From assembly GCA_029379385.1 (NCBI GenBank), contig CM055607.1, forward strand, positions 33,167,235 to 33,231,234: DNA of 64,000 bases, in the 5' to 3' direction. The first letter of the stretch is position 1. Each line of letters opens with the position of its first letter. A model generated the notes under the pieces. The model searched no databases, was not told the origin of the DNA, and saw only the letters and a program-made list of their open reading frames with translations. Positions 25,601-36,794 of this stretch are shown here, piece after piece. A program made the position numbers and the translations under genes. This DNA is from Quillaja saponaria. Its lineage: Eukaryota; Streptophyta; Magnoliopsida; Fabales; Quillajaceae.

Positions 25601-26092
25601 ATCTTGCACAAGATGTAGAAGGATGAACCATATAGGTTCCAGATTTTCCAATGTCACGTCAATTGATTGAAGGGTCATGTATTATTCTCTTGAATGCTTG
25701 ATTCGGACAGAAGAGAGGTGGGGGGAAGGGGGAGAAGGGAGATGGAGGAACTTGCTGTGATCTATGAATTGTGCAGTATTCAGATATGGTCTGTACCAGT
25801 ATTTTCTACTCCATTTAAGTTTATCTGGCAGCCTTACATAACTGAATGTTAGAAGTCTCAGAAAGCATATTATAAATTGATGATTCAATAGGGATACCAA
25901 TAAAACCATAGGTTTAATACAGCTAGCTTCATTAAGAATAGGCAACAGATAGCATGCTATAGCTAATTAAATTCTAGAAAGATTTCACACATAAAACACT
26001 TCATAGACTACTCAGTACTAAACTTCCTACACTGCTAATTCAGGTCATTTTATTCTTCCAACAAGGTAAGGGAACATGTTTTGTCTTCCTGG
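22690..26092. other. Mostly unassigned region between MUB and the first glutaredoxin
   Basis: 22690-23450 is AT-rich and featureless. 23460-23660 is GC-richer than its surroundings but has no supported frame. Possible exons of an unrecognised locus lie at 24035-24405. The remainder holds no gene that I can support. Confidence 0.4.
24035..24405 (+). other. Possible degenerate exons, family not recognised
   Basis: Two stretches have exon-like borders. 24035-24155 follows TTCCTGCAG and precedes GTATG, and reads KLLSRLKVIALKRQIHFGAE in one open frame. About 24267-24405 follows GACAGAG and ends in an excellent donor (CCAA|GTAAGT). It reads KIKEYVSGLNPFWSVHLEDK, then a TAA, then GGCVGGPIIAECLEG in the same frame. 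The internal stop suggests a decayed gene, or a wrong frame. I assign no function. Confidence 0.2.
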
Positions 26093-26401
26093 TTAGGCTA
26101 GAGCAGCCTGATATGGTTGCAGCTGTATATTCAGTTTACCACTTAGGTGGAGGGACATAACTTCATTGGTGGACCCCACAAGCTTTCCTCCGATGAATAC
26201 AGCTGGTACTGGTGCAGTGCAACCCAAGTTAATTAGAGCTTTCTCCATTTCCCTACCTTCAGGGTCATGGTCAATTTCATGAACCACTGGGCTAACCCTG
26301 AGTTCTTGAAATAGAAAGTTGACCGCATAGCTGAGGCAGCATGAGCTCTTGCTGAATATAACCACCCCATTTTCTGAGGCCAATTTCTTCACCTTGTCCA
26401 T
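26093..26401 (-). CDS. CC-type (ROXY-like) glutaredoxin, CCLS active site
   Basis: Single exon, 102 residues. The frame is open six codons further upstream (to 26419), but MDKVKKLAS aligns with the starts of the neighbouring glutaredoxins, so 26401 is chosen. The active site is C21-C22-L23-S24, the class III plant-specific CC type. The conserved substrate loop is PVPAVFIGGKLVGS with the GG glutathione-binding turn. The C-terminus (QPYQAALA) lacks the ALWL-type motif of ROXY1, and the closest match I know is the GRXC13/C14-like branch. Members usually act with TGA bZIP factors in the nucleus or cytosol in nitrogen, hormone or defence signalling. It is one of six glutaredoxin loci in 20 kb, in the same orientation as the next one. 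Confidence 0.92.
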   Translation of the reverse strand: MDKVKKLASENGVVIFSKSSCCLSYAVNFLFQELRVSPVVHEIDHDPEGREMEKALINLGCTAPVPAVFIGGKLVGSTNEVMSLHLSGKLNIQLQPYQAALA

Positions 26402-26670
26402 CTTGATAACCCTGATCAAGTATCTCTTCCAAGTACGTACAAACTTCTTTTTGGAGGCAAAAAGTAAGGCTGAGAGAGAGGAAATTTACTCGAGTGGACA
26501 ATATGTTTCTGGTTTACCTTATAATTTATTAGAACTTCTAAACCATCAGATCGAATCCTAACTGAACTCGATCCAATGGTTATATCAGGATGGATATCTC
26601 AGAAGGAGAAAGGGGAGCAGGAAATTTTATGAAGCCTGAGGTTATTCGAATTTGAGCTCTTCTACTAGAC

Positions 26671-26680
26671 TATTTATATA
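26671..26680 (-). promoter_or_regulatory. TATA box of the 26.1-kb glutaredoxin
   Basis: TATATAAATA on the minus strand lies 270 bases before the start codon. This implies a leader of about 240 bases. Confidence 0.5.
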
Positions 26681-26699
26681 GACTGCTTTGGGTGGGCTG

Positions 26700-28446
26700 C
26701 TTTCTTTGGACAAAGAACATTCAAAAGATAATGTTCTTTTTAGATGCCAACTACCAAGTAATTCTTTTTCAAGATAAAAACTACTATGCATCAAATGGCC
26801 TGAACAAGTTAGCAGACATATTATTTTACATGCATATAAATCAATTCAGTACACAAGCACTGAGTCCATAGCTGTCTGATTGTAATACAGATTTGCAGAT
26901 GGATACATGAAAACACTGCTATCCTATAGTCAAGTTTATGCGACAGATTTGTGTCATACGTGTACTACCTATCGACCACTTCCTAACTATGTTGATTTTT
27001 ATGAACAGAGAATATTTCTTATACACTACAAAAGTAGAAGATTAAGAAGCTAGTCAATTTATACTAGATTCTCACAATCAACTGCTTTGACTCTTTATGC
27101 AGAGATAGAGAGTGAGATACTGGGATGGCTTTCGGTGACCGGTGGCTGCGATTCCTTGAGGAGCACCCATCAACTTGCATGATTCCTTCTCTGACACAAG
27201 CAGTCAGGGAGGCTCTACTCATATATAGTGATGTTGTGCTCCATACAGTTGTCTCACATGTGTAGATGGTGACACAGATACCAGCACATGTGTGATTACA
27301 GGGGGTAAAAAAACTACTTGCTTTGGGAAGAAAGTAGAATCCACCCTTCTTTCTTTTAACTAGCTGAGAATAACATATATTGGTTTTTATCAGGCACTAT
27401 TACCTCCCATGAGTACCTGCACACACACACATGCATGCTTATCATATACTTTGCATCTGTAATAGATGTTTGTGCATAAAGATCACTATGTCTGAATAAA
27501 TCTATGAGAATATAAATCAATTTAGGAGATCATGTCTATCCCTATTTTACATGTATTAAAGCCAGATAGGAAAATTCCTGCTTTCCGGATATAAAGGAAT
27601 ACGAGGGAAACAAAAAGTTACAGCATTACCTTTTTGTCTAAACCTTGGGGAAGGCTCCATGCACGTGGCTGACACCAGAATTTAAATGTGGCAGAACTTG
27701 CTAAGTGACGCTGTTATCTGCACCAGGTACCCAAATTGATGTTGAAAGAATGATTCAACTCCTTACCTAATGGACTGCTTAGATTGCTAAGATAGAGAGA
27801 ACGAAAGCAAAGAAAAACACATTTCAACTTACCACAGAAAAGCATCGGGAACAGACCACCCCAGGCGATCCTAAGGGAAGAAGAATTTGGAAAGGGGATA
27901 ATGTGGAATCAATCCAATTGATATATAAACTCTTCAAAATATAAGTACTATGGTCCTTGGAGACCTGTTGCATTCCTTTCAGTTAGTGGATAAGTTTTTG
28001 TTAGAAATTTCTGTTGTTTTTACTCCTAAATAATTAAACCAAAAATGAAGCTCATCAGGGACTTAATTTTACTTTTTCTTCCAATAGAGTGTACCATGTA
28101 ATGAAATTTGATAGGAGAGTTTTACTTGAAGCATGTCATTTCATTTTCTAGAGATAGAAATGAATCCCTGAAAGTTAAAGCTGCATTATATCACAGTATA
28201 ACTTTCTTCTGATGTTTCTTGAATTGTCACAGATGAAATGACTGTATCAAACTTGCACAAAACAGAAAAAACTGAAATCTATTTTCATAGAAGCTTTTGT
28301 TTTTTGGCATACTGTCTAACCAGGACACTCAAGAAAAACCAAGAGTGTCCCTAACCTTGTACATGTTTTTGCACATGGTATTGGAGCTATTTTCATACTA
28401 CTGCAGCTACTCAAGCTAAGGTAGCATTGGGCTTGTTTCATTATTA
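26700..28446. other. Intergenic region between two minus-strand glutaredoxins
   Basis: No clear gene. A short frame at 27125-27265 is described separately. The part next to 28447 is the likely 3' UTR of the second glutaredoxin. Confidence 0.45.
27125..27265 (+). other. Short ORF of 46 codons, unrecognised
   Basis: The frame starts MAFGDRWLRFLEEHP and ends VVSHV-stop. The surrounding 150 bases are richer in GC than their flanks. There is no family resemblance, and no splice sites or promoter were identified. It could be a small peptide gene, an exon relic or chance. Confidence 0.15.
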
Positions 28447-28755
28447 CTAAAACCAGATGGCCTTTGCATCTATGAGCATTTGCTTCAGAGACCCGTCGAC
28501 ATGTAGCGATATGATATCTTTTGCTGACCCTACATATCTTCCACCTATGAACACTGCAGGGACTGAAGGATTACACCCTAGACTTCGTAAAGCCCACTCC
28601 ATTTCCCTCCCATTGGCATCATTGTCGAGCTCGTGGATTGCAGGGCTTGCACCAAGTTCATAGAAGAGTGCTTTAATGCTGTGGCACATGCAACATGAGC
28701 TCTTAGTAAACAGCACAGCTGCCTTCTTTGATGCCAAGTCCCTTACCCTATCCAT
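28447..28755 (-). CDS. CC-type glutaredoxin, CCMC active site (GRXC11-like)
   Basis: Single exon, 102 residues, from MDRVRDLASKK to DAKAIWF. The active site is C21-C22-M23-C24, so unlike the other glutaredoxins here it could work by a dithiol as well as a monothiol mechanism. The loop PSVPAVFIGGRYVGS carries the conserved cis-Pro and GG turn. The ending AIWF resembles the hydrophobic ALWL-type tail. The overall motif set resembles the Arabidopsis GRXC11/C12 branch. It is about 2 kb upstream of the CCLS gene on the same strand and only partly similar to it, so this pair is older than the plus-strand duplicates. Confidence 0.94.
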   Translation of the reverse strand: MDRVRDLASKKAAVLFTKSSCCMCHSIKALFYELGASPAIHELDNDANGREMEWALRSLGCNPSVPAVFIGGRYVGSAKDIISLHVDGSLKQMLIDAKAIWF

Positions 28756-28893
28756 TGTAGCAAATGTGAAATGAGGAGCTAGCAGAAAAATAACTTCAAG
28801 TAGAGCAGGAAAGTGAGCAGAATGATTGTAGGAAGCACGTTTACTTGTTTGTTGAGAGGCTTTGCTATGGTGGACTTGGTTTGACGACCCTCT

Positions 28894-28901
28894 TATTTAT
28901 A
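28894..28901 (-). promoter_or_regulatory. TATA box of the 28.4-kb glutaredoxin
   Basis: TATAAATA on the minus strand lies about 140 bases before the start codon. Confidence 0.6.
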
Positions 28902-29454
28902 ATGCCTTGTGAGAGTAAAGGATTGCATTGTTTAATCCAGAAAAGGGAAGACAAGTCTATCAAATTTTGAAATGGATAAAAAAGAGGAAGTTCCTTAGGA
29001 TATTTGTTTGGATAAGAAAATGCCCCCTGATCATTTGTAAGATGGTGACACTGCTAAGAACAAGTTGAATTTAGCATCACACTGTAATGATAATCAAATC
29101 TCCTGGATTGTCTGTACTATCAAGCAGTGATGAGGAATAAGAACCATGTATAAAATATTAACAGAAAACCTCTTTCGGCTATGGTTGTTAGTGTCAAGAA
29201 TATTAATAATAATATTCTAATAACTAACATCTTTGAGGCAGGCTCACAAGAATGCAATCAAATCTTAAGATTATTTTACCAAAATAAAGGAATCCAGTAT
29301 TCAATTAGAAATACTATGCAAAGTCAAATAGCACAAGCCAAGTTTGATAAATTATACTTAATTAGATGATGCTATTATTAAATTTACTTTGAACCACTTC
29401 GCAGTGTGTTCAAATATTAATCAAGAAAATATATTGTGACAATAATTGAATGTG

Positions 29455-29640
29455 AAACTATCTGTTGGTTCAATCGGTAAAATCTTGATAGTCATTCTGA
29501 TGACCGAAGATTAAATCACGTCTTCAGCACAGGTGAAAGGGATTACGTGGCTGGTGTGGAGAGAGATAGGGTTTATCCACTTTATTTCCACTTTCTCAGG
29601 TTGGTCCCCGCATCAGATTCATGTAATACATCACAGACAG
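29455..29640 (+). mobile_element. SINE-like relic (tRNA-type boxes)
   Basis: The start reads TTGGTTCAATCGGTAAAATC, like a Pol III A box. About 35 bases later AAGATTAAATCACG resembles a decayed B box (GGTTCGAATC-type). A unique-looking body with GGTTTATCC follows. The spacing fits a tRNA-derived SINE head. No target duplication or A/T tail was established. Confidence 0.35.
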
Positions 29641-29799
29641 CGATAAGGTCTAGAGCAAAGATCTGCATTTGATTCTTGCCTTCCTAAAGCAGGGAGGATT
29701 CTTACCCTTCTCTAGATGTTTGCATGTTCTTTCAGCATAAATTCTTTTGTTCTGCAATCTGCATGAATGATCATCTTCACTATGCAAGAATGAAGAATT

Positions 29800-30315
29800 C
29801 TTGATATATGCAATGTACAAGGGAAATTTTGACATCCTTTGCTATAATTGAGGTGGAGGGAATGTCAACTTGAAAGTGAGAATTCCCAAAATGGTTTTAG
29901 GTTGTCTTCATATAATTCATGAAAGATGTTAGATTTAGAACAACTTGTATATCAATCACCTTAATTATAATATATCCTCTGTTTTCTATATATTTTGAAA
30001 AAATACAAGAAAATTTGATTGCATCTAAGAAAATCACATATAATAGTTAAGCATAAGGATTAAGGAAGGCAAGATAATCTATATTTTGTATTTATATAAA
30101 TAAAAGGGTATGTGCACCCATGAAACTTTATTAATTTTAATTTACTTTCTCATTATCTCATTGTTTGGCATAGATTCCTCTGTTCTGAATTATCATATTC
30201 ACTGCATATTTCCAAGTCCAAGAATATGCAATGTGGATGGCAAATTTTGACATCCTTTTTATAAGTGGGAGAGAATGTCAACTCGAAAGAGAAAATTCCC
30301 ATTATGATTTTAGGT
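29800..30315. repeat. Local direct duplication of about 100 bp
   Basis: 29800-29905 and 30218-30315 share, in order, TATGCAATGT, AAATTTTGACATCCTTT, GAATGTCAACT and GAAAG-GA-AATTCCCA, with an offset of about 415 bases. No coding content is seen. Confidence 0.65.
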
Positions 30316-31568
30316 TTTTGATATCCTTTGCCATAATTGCATATCAACGTATATATTCTTAACAAATTTAACTATATTTTATTGCATGGTATTCCTTTTT
30401 TTTTTCTTTAAAAAAAAAAAATCTTTAATGTATTCATGAATAATTAAGTTCAAAGGATACACGCACACCAACGTTTAAGGAAGCCTCCATAATCTTAGCA
30501 TTTTCGACATGTGTAAAAGAACAAAAAGAAAAAACACATTTAACAATGTCATGTGCTACTATTATATTATACTTACCGTGGCAATTTAGAGGTTGATGAA
30601 GATTTGTACGTGGATGTTATCTTAAGACAATCTCAAATAATACCTACAAAATATTTAAAAGTGATTGATCACAGTGATAAACGAATCATAAGTTTAAAAA
30701 GAGATCAAATATTTGAATCTTAGAATTGTCCCTTTAAAGAAGATCAATAACCGTATAATTGTCTGTGTAAATATCTTAGATCATTGTATTCTATCAAACT
30801 AGATTTCTGCCACTAAATATCTTATTCCTAGTCCTTTCAATTTGTAAATTTTAAAAATAAAACATTTCTTAAAATTACCAAAAATAAAAAATAATAATTA
30901 ATATAGCTGATTGAGTTAAAAATTTAATGTTATTTTTATTCTCTCCTCAAAAATCTCTATTCATATTGTTAGTATAATACTGTACTCACCCAATACTATA
31001 ATGACACATGGTTCTTCCATGCTCGTTAGTAGACCAATCACAGAAAGAATACGTGACGAGCTCCCATTAAACAACCATCACAATTAAAATCACACATGTA
31101 CACGTGACAATGTAATGATACAATTCGCAACATATTATCTCCTCATTAAATACCATTTGTCATTATTGATTTTACCGTCGGTAGGGCTTGAGAACTCACC
31201 TCAAACCTCTGCTTCCATCATCTTTTTTAAGTTTTTCACATGATCCTTAATTCATTTGTAACTAACTTGTATTTAAAAAATCAATTAAAATGGACACAAA
31301 AAACAATCAAACTGCACACGGACAAATACGACGTTAACATATATAATTGGAGATATTAACACCACAATGCAATTCTTTTTTTTTTTAAATATTATATATT
31401 TTTTTAAGTAAGATCAAAGATATATTTTCTACAGAAATATGGGGAAAGAAATATTATGTGAAAAATGATACATTTCAATATACATAGTAGAATTTGGTGG
31501 GCTGGCTGAGGTGGACTACAATTCATTCAAGCCTAAGCCAATATTTGGGTTGAGGCAGTCATGGCCCA

Positions 31569-31763
31569 TTAGCAACAGCACCTAGGCCTCGGTTCTCCTC
31601 CATTTTCATTTTGCTTGCATAATCGGCTACTTGGCGTGTTTTGAAGAACCATCTCCTCCACAATCCACAGTTCTACACACAGTGAGCATACTCTCTTTTC
31701 TTCATGGCTTAGCACTGTCTGTTTCTTGTAATAAACGTTGATTTCTCCGTTCTCGAACGCCAC
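31569..31763 (-). other. 64-codon ORF, unrecognised, divergent from the OTU gene
   Basis: The frame starts MAFENGEINVYYKKQ and ends RPRCCC. It has seven Cys residues, including a terminal Cys triplet. It lies just upstream of, and pointing away from, the OTU gene leader, so the two could share a promoter region. I do not recognise the family. It may instead be non-coding sequence within the OTU promoter. Confidence 0.25.
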
Positions 31764-32570
31764 TGTACCACGATTGATAAAGCGGTTTCAGTTCGAAAAA
31801 CGCAGGGGTTAGCGAATTCCAGTAACCTTGTCCACAAGTTTCATTGATTTTTTTTTTTTTTGGACGTATAAGTTGAATTGGGTTTGTTGTCCTTTGAAGT
31901 TTTAGGTTATATAATGCAATGATTTTGTTTTCAAGTTATCAGTAACTCAGTGCAGGTTCACTAAGTTTGTGTAGTATTTGATTTAGATGGACATGCCGAA
32001 TTTCACAGATTCTGGGTTTGATGTATTTATAGTTTAGAGTTTATTTATGAGTTGTGAATCATATTATTCTTCTATACTTACATTCTTGTGTGTCTTTTTA
32101 AATTCCGTGAAGTACATTTTGACTTGAGTTGTTCTGTTTATAGTGGGACTGAAGTCTGAACTATCTCTTATTTGAAAGGTAGCTCTTTTTCATACTTTCG
32201 TTGTGTTAGCTACATGCTGTAAATCGGGTTTTAGTTACCAAGGATTGGACAGGGTCGATTACTTTCTTCGTGTTACCATTTAAAATGATAGTTATCATTT
32301 TTAAAAGTGGAAACTTCTGATCTTGTGGTTGATCGATCAAATAAATATCTGTCCTTTCTAATAAGGCTGTACCATATAATTGGGTTTCTGGGTAGCAATA
32401 GAAGATCTAGTTACAGAAACAAGGACAGAGTCTTACGGATGGAGAAGGTCAAGTATTGCTGTTATTACATTTGCAAGTTGCTCTATAGATCAGGAAACAT
32501 TTATTGATTAAAAAAATAGTTTTAATATATTTTGAAGGTCAAGCTATAGGAAGTTGAAATGGTAGGACTA

Positions 32571-32622
32571 CATAAGTCACATGGACTACTTAAATCCCAT
32601 GGAGATGTCCATGTGACTTATG
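32571..32622. repeat. Perfect 16-bp inverted repeat with 20-bp loop
   Basis: CATAAGTCACATGGAC (32571-32586) and its exact reverse complement (32607-32622) flank TACTTAAATCCCATGGAGAT. The pair sits about 180 bases before the acceptor of the probable leader intron of the OTU gene. It could fold as an RNA hairpin or be a small inverted-repeat relic. Confidence 0.85.
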
Positions 32623-32794
32623 TCTGCATGTTTTTCAGTTTTTTCCTTTATTACACATTAAGGGTACATATCATTTTCAGGATCTGGTTGGTTGTGTTTG
32701 AATTTTGATGCTCTGTTTCCTCACACTTTTTCTTAATACTATCAAGTATGGTTTATATACACTTATATTGAATGTAAGAGACCTTGATTTTCAG

Positions 32795-34511
32795 GGTTGC
32801 TCTGATGGAGGATGCCCGGGAAATGGAGGACAAACCTTCTGAAGTGATTTCAGATAAAGAATCTGAAATGAATCAGGAAACTCGTGATGAAATGCTTTCT
32901 AGGCACAGGTGATATGTTCACCTTGAACCTATACTACTTTCTTTTCTCTCTCTCTCTCTCTTTTTTTTTCATCGATGCTTTCATTCATGTTTTTCTTGGC
33001 TGTTACATGAGCATTGAGCACCAAATCACTTTGTTATACTGCTTTTAGTGTCTTGAAACATCTGGCTTGAAGCCCAAAAGCTTTTTAGTAGGTTGATAGA
33101 CGTTAATATTGTCATATCTTATGAACATGAAGTGATAAGGAAAGTAAAGTAAAGTTGCAGAAGGGCTTCTAGAGTTTTCAACCCTTGATAAGACTGAAGG
33201 GGAAAGAAAATCCCAAATTCTTTAGATTTTTAGTAAGGATCCATATGTAGGCTTTGTTCTGTTTGTTGCACAGCAGTCTGACACAAATTAGTGATTCAGT
33301 TATGCCATAGCTCTATGTAAGTGAAGAAGATATTATCCAGTAAGATCATACATACTTTTTCTTTTTTTCTTTTAAATATGGAAAGACTTACTTTCAGTCA
33401 GGCGCTGTGAGATGTCTAAGAAGATCTAAAATGTCATTTACCCTGACTTGATTTCCATGGAACGTTTGACTGCAAGGTTCTGTTACATGTGGAGTATTTA
33501 GTTTTTCCAACTTATTATCTAATTATGATATAACATATGTCAACTGTCAAGTGTCATGTATTTTACATGATGACTGCTTATTTGGGGCTTGTACCTTGAA
33601 ATCTAAGGTTTCACTATTATGTGTTTGCAGGAAAGAGATATCACAGCTTCAGAAGAAGGAAATTGAACTTAAAAAGGCAGCAGCCAGAGGTAGCAAGGCT
33701 GAACAGAAAGCTAAGAAGAAGCAAGTAGAGGAAGAGGTGTCTCAACTTTCTGCTAAGCTTAAAGAAAATCATGCTAAAGAGCTTGCTTTCATTAGGCTAC
33801 AATGGTACGACTAATGGAAATGAAAAGAGCAATATTGACATGATGGTAAAGGCCATAGTTGGGGTTTCTGTTACCAGTCCACCTGACCGTTCAAAGGCCA
33901 GCAAGGCCCAACAGAGGCGTGACAAAAGAGCTAGGCGAGAAGCAGAAAGAGAGCAAAGAATCCAAGCAGAACAGGGTGACATTGTAAGTGATAGAATGAT
34001 TGAAGATGAGAAATTGGAAAAAAAGCTTGAACCCCTTCTCGTTTGACTGTTAATGAAATAAAGCCAGATGGGCACTGCCTCTATAGAGCTGTTGAGGACC
34101 AGCTGGCCCTCCTATCTGGAGGTTTATCTCCTTACACATACCAAGAGCTTCGGGAAATGGCAGCTGCTTATATGAGGAAGCATGCATATGACTTCCTCCC
34201 GTTCTACCAGTCAGAGAATTTCGTAGAAGGTGCTTCTGATGGTTCACTTGCTGAGAGATTTGAAAATTACTGTAGAGAAGTGGATTCAACAGCAACATGG
34301 GGAGGACAGCTAGAGCTTGGTGCTTTGACTTACTGCCTGAAAAAGAACATTATGATATTTTCAGGGTCCTTCCCTGACGTGGAGATGGGGAAAGAGTGCA
34401 AATCGGATGATAATACTGGTTCAGCTAATTCGAGTATTATGCTATCATACCAATAAACGTGCATTTGGTCTTGGTGAGCACTATAACTCTCTGGTCCCAA
34501 ATATGATCTAG
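32795..34511 (+). pseudogene. OTU-domain deubiquitinase (OTU5/OTUD6-like) with three frame-shifting indels
   Basis: Two exons are seen. 32795-32908 (start codon at 32805) ends CAC-AG|GTGATA. 33631-34511 starts GAAAGAGATATC and is in phase. A charged coiled N-terminal half ([39 protein letters not shown]) leads to the OTU domain [16 protein letters not shown] with the catalytic Cys. The catalytic-His segment FGLGEHYNSLVP is near the end. This is the layout of plant OTU5 and animal OTUD6. The frame is broken by one extra T near 33789, two extra bases near 34036 and one extra A near 34453. Otherwise the protein is very well conserved, with no nonsense substitution. Either it is a recent pseudogene or the bases are sequence errors. 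A leader exon is likely near 31.8 kb. Confidence 0.85.
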
Positions 34512-36365
34512 GAGGTACATCATATGTGAGAAGATGCTTCCAATGAATAGTGGCATGGCAAGCATTAGTTACAGGGTTCAACTCTTGGAACTTGCTAAAC
34601 CTCTGATAGTTTCTGTTATTATTTTTTTGTGCCATTCAACATCCACGATAAATATATAGGCAAGATATATCTTAATTGTTAATTTAGTTTGATTTGGATG
34701 CTTTTACATATTACTTTACAACCTCCTTCTGGTTGTTCCTTGTCCAGGACAATAGCAAGTGTAACTTCCTTGCACTGTTTCATGTCCACATTATTGTATC
34801 AAACTGATGTATGTTCTGTATATACTGATGTCTATGGAAACAGATAACCTGAAAGACCATAGCCCTAGCCTTTTCTTTACAAACACGCTTTTCGAGGTAT
34901 CAAATTGCCCACCTACAATTTCTTTAGTTATTAAGCGGCCAGCCTCTTTTTTTTTATTGATTTGTCCACCTCTAGTTCTAATATTAACTTTATTTTTTTC
35001 TATTTGCAAACTATAACCCCGGAATGTGACATTTTTATAATGTACAAAACATGTGTCTAGATTGAACCTAACTGGAGGTGAGATCGGCTTAAGGTTTACT
35101 TATAATGGAGAGTTCGAGTTGATTTAGGAATTAGATGTTTAGATGTGATAGACGTGCCATCCATGTATAATTAAGACGCAAGTGGACAGATTAATAACAA
35201 CGAGAATTATATGTGGGTAATTTAATATTACAAGTAAACATAGAGCAAATTGGTCAAATGGCATGTGGATAGGATGTTCACATTTACCTCGTTTTCTGAG
35301 TTTTAGACAAGTGTTCAATGACAAAAATGCTTATTTGTTTAGCCAAATTCAGTTCCTGTGAAATTGAGAAACAGTTCAAACTTGATTGTGATTAACATCA
35401 AAAGGAATCTGGTAAGTGTTGTAAGGTGTCATTGATGTCATTCAACAGAAGTCCTGTCCTTTATCATTGGCTACTTAGCCCTTGTGACCAGCTTCAATTA
35501 AACTTGATGAACTTGGGTGTTCTACTGCCTTTCTTATTATGGGAAAAGCAATAGGTTGTTACTCATGTAAAAAATAAAAAATTTAAACACAAAAATGCTG
35601 CCTTTCATTTTTGGTAGTGGACATCAAACAAAGGTGGAACTATAATTGACTATTTGACTCTGGTCAATATGGTAGTAGAGAGACCCCTCATTGAACAAAG
35701 CCCCAACTTTGCCCATCAGTTTGAATTAGCATTGAAATTGCATATAGATTATAGCATTTTGGTTTATATGATTCTGGAGTGCAGTGCAGTTTTGGCTACG
35801 AAGGTTTTGAAGAAAATAGTACGTACTAGATAATTATTGTTTATTATGCTTGACCACAAAATGACTCTGCCAATGCCCTTGTAGTCCAATGGAGGTGTCT
35901 ACGTGCACGACATCTACTAATAAAAAAGATGGAACCGACATCCCAAATTGTGTTGCTAGAAGAAATCTCTGTGCATATAGCATTACTAGCTCTGGTCTAA
36001 TTAGAACCTCTTAAAGATAAAGGAACCATGTGATCAAGAAGTAAAAAACAAAAATAGGTGCTTGTACTTAGATGCCTACCTCCACCCGAAGAATCCATTG
36101 AAAATGAAATTCATTATGCACCCTGTTGCAGATTATGATCAATGTAAAATCTAAAATGAATATATGGAGCATAAATTTTGAGATTTTGAGAAGATCAATT
36201 CTATATTTATCATGTGGTTTGAATGTATGACTCTGTTCTTAACTAGATACAAATAATAGTTGTGGGGAATATAATCCCTGTTTGGCATCTAAAAAGACAC
36301 TAAAGTTGAAGCAGAGAAAGACACAGTGACTGCCTTGGTACCTTAATGTTAATCTAATCCAACCT
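34512..36365. other. Intergenic region between the OTU gene and the glutaredoxin duplication
   Basis: The first few hundred bases are the probable 3' UTR of the OTU gene. No other gene is supported. Confidence 0.5.
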
Positions 36366-36742
36366 GTGATGCCAGGAACCGTCCTTGCATCCTTTTTCAC
36401 TTTGTTTCTTTCTAGTTCTAATTAACTATGCACGTCCACCAAAGCTGGCCTCGCTCTCTCTAGGTGTCATCCATGGCGGTTGATATGAATCTGATGGATC
36501 ATTTTGATTTTAGAATGTAGAACATTTTTTATTAATATGCAGAAGTGTATGGTGAAGGATCAAGATTATACATGGTTTTATGGCTAGCTAAGCAACTAGT
36601 GCAGCATTGCATATGGTTGGCACATAGACGACATCATATCTGTTATAAGTGGTCCTATTCTCTTTAGCTGGATGAACAAAGCTGATCCCACATGCTTTTA
36701 TAGGTTGGAACTTCTTTTCTAGCCACCAGTACGTGGCACTAT

Positions 36743-36794
36743 CCGGCATGATTAGATTTTATCATCATCCGGCATGATTAGATATTATCATCAA
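36743..36794. repeat. 26-bp tandem duplication
   Basis: Two head-to-tail copies start CCGGCATGATTAGAT and end TTATCATCA-, with one or two mismatches. They lie in the upstream region of the 37.6-kb glutaredoxin. No equivalent was noticed in unit 2. Confidence 0.8.

Larger units (their letters stand above)
28905..31560. other. Intergenic region between the minus-strand glutaredoxins and the OTU gene
   Basis: No gene is supported. It holds a tRNA-derived SINE-like segment (29455-29640) and a local duplication (29800-29905 and 30218-30315). The rest is AT-rich. Confidence 0.45.
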
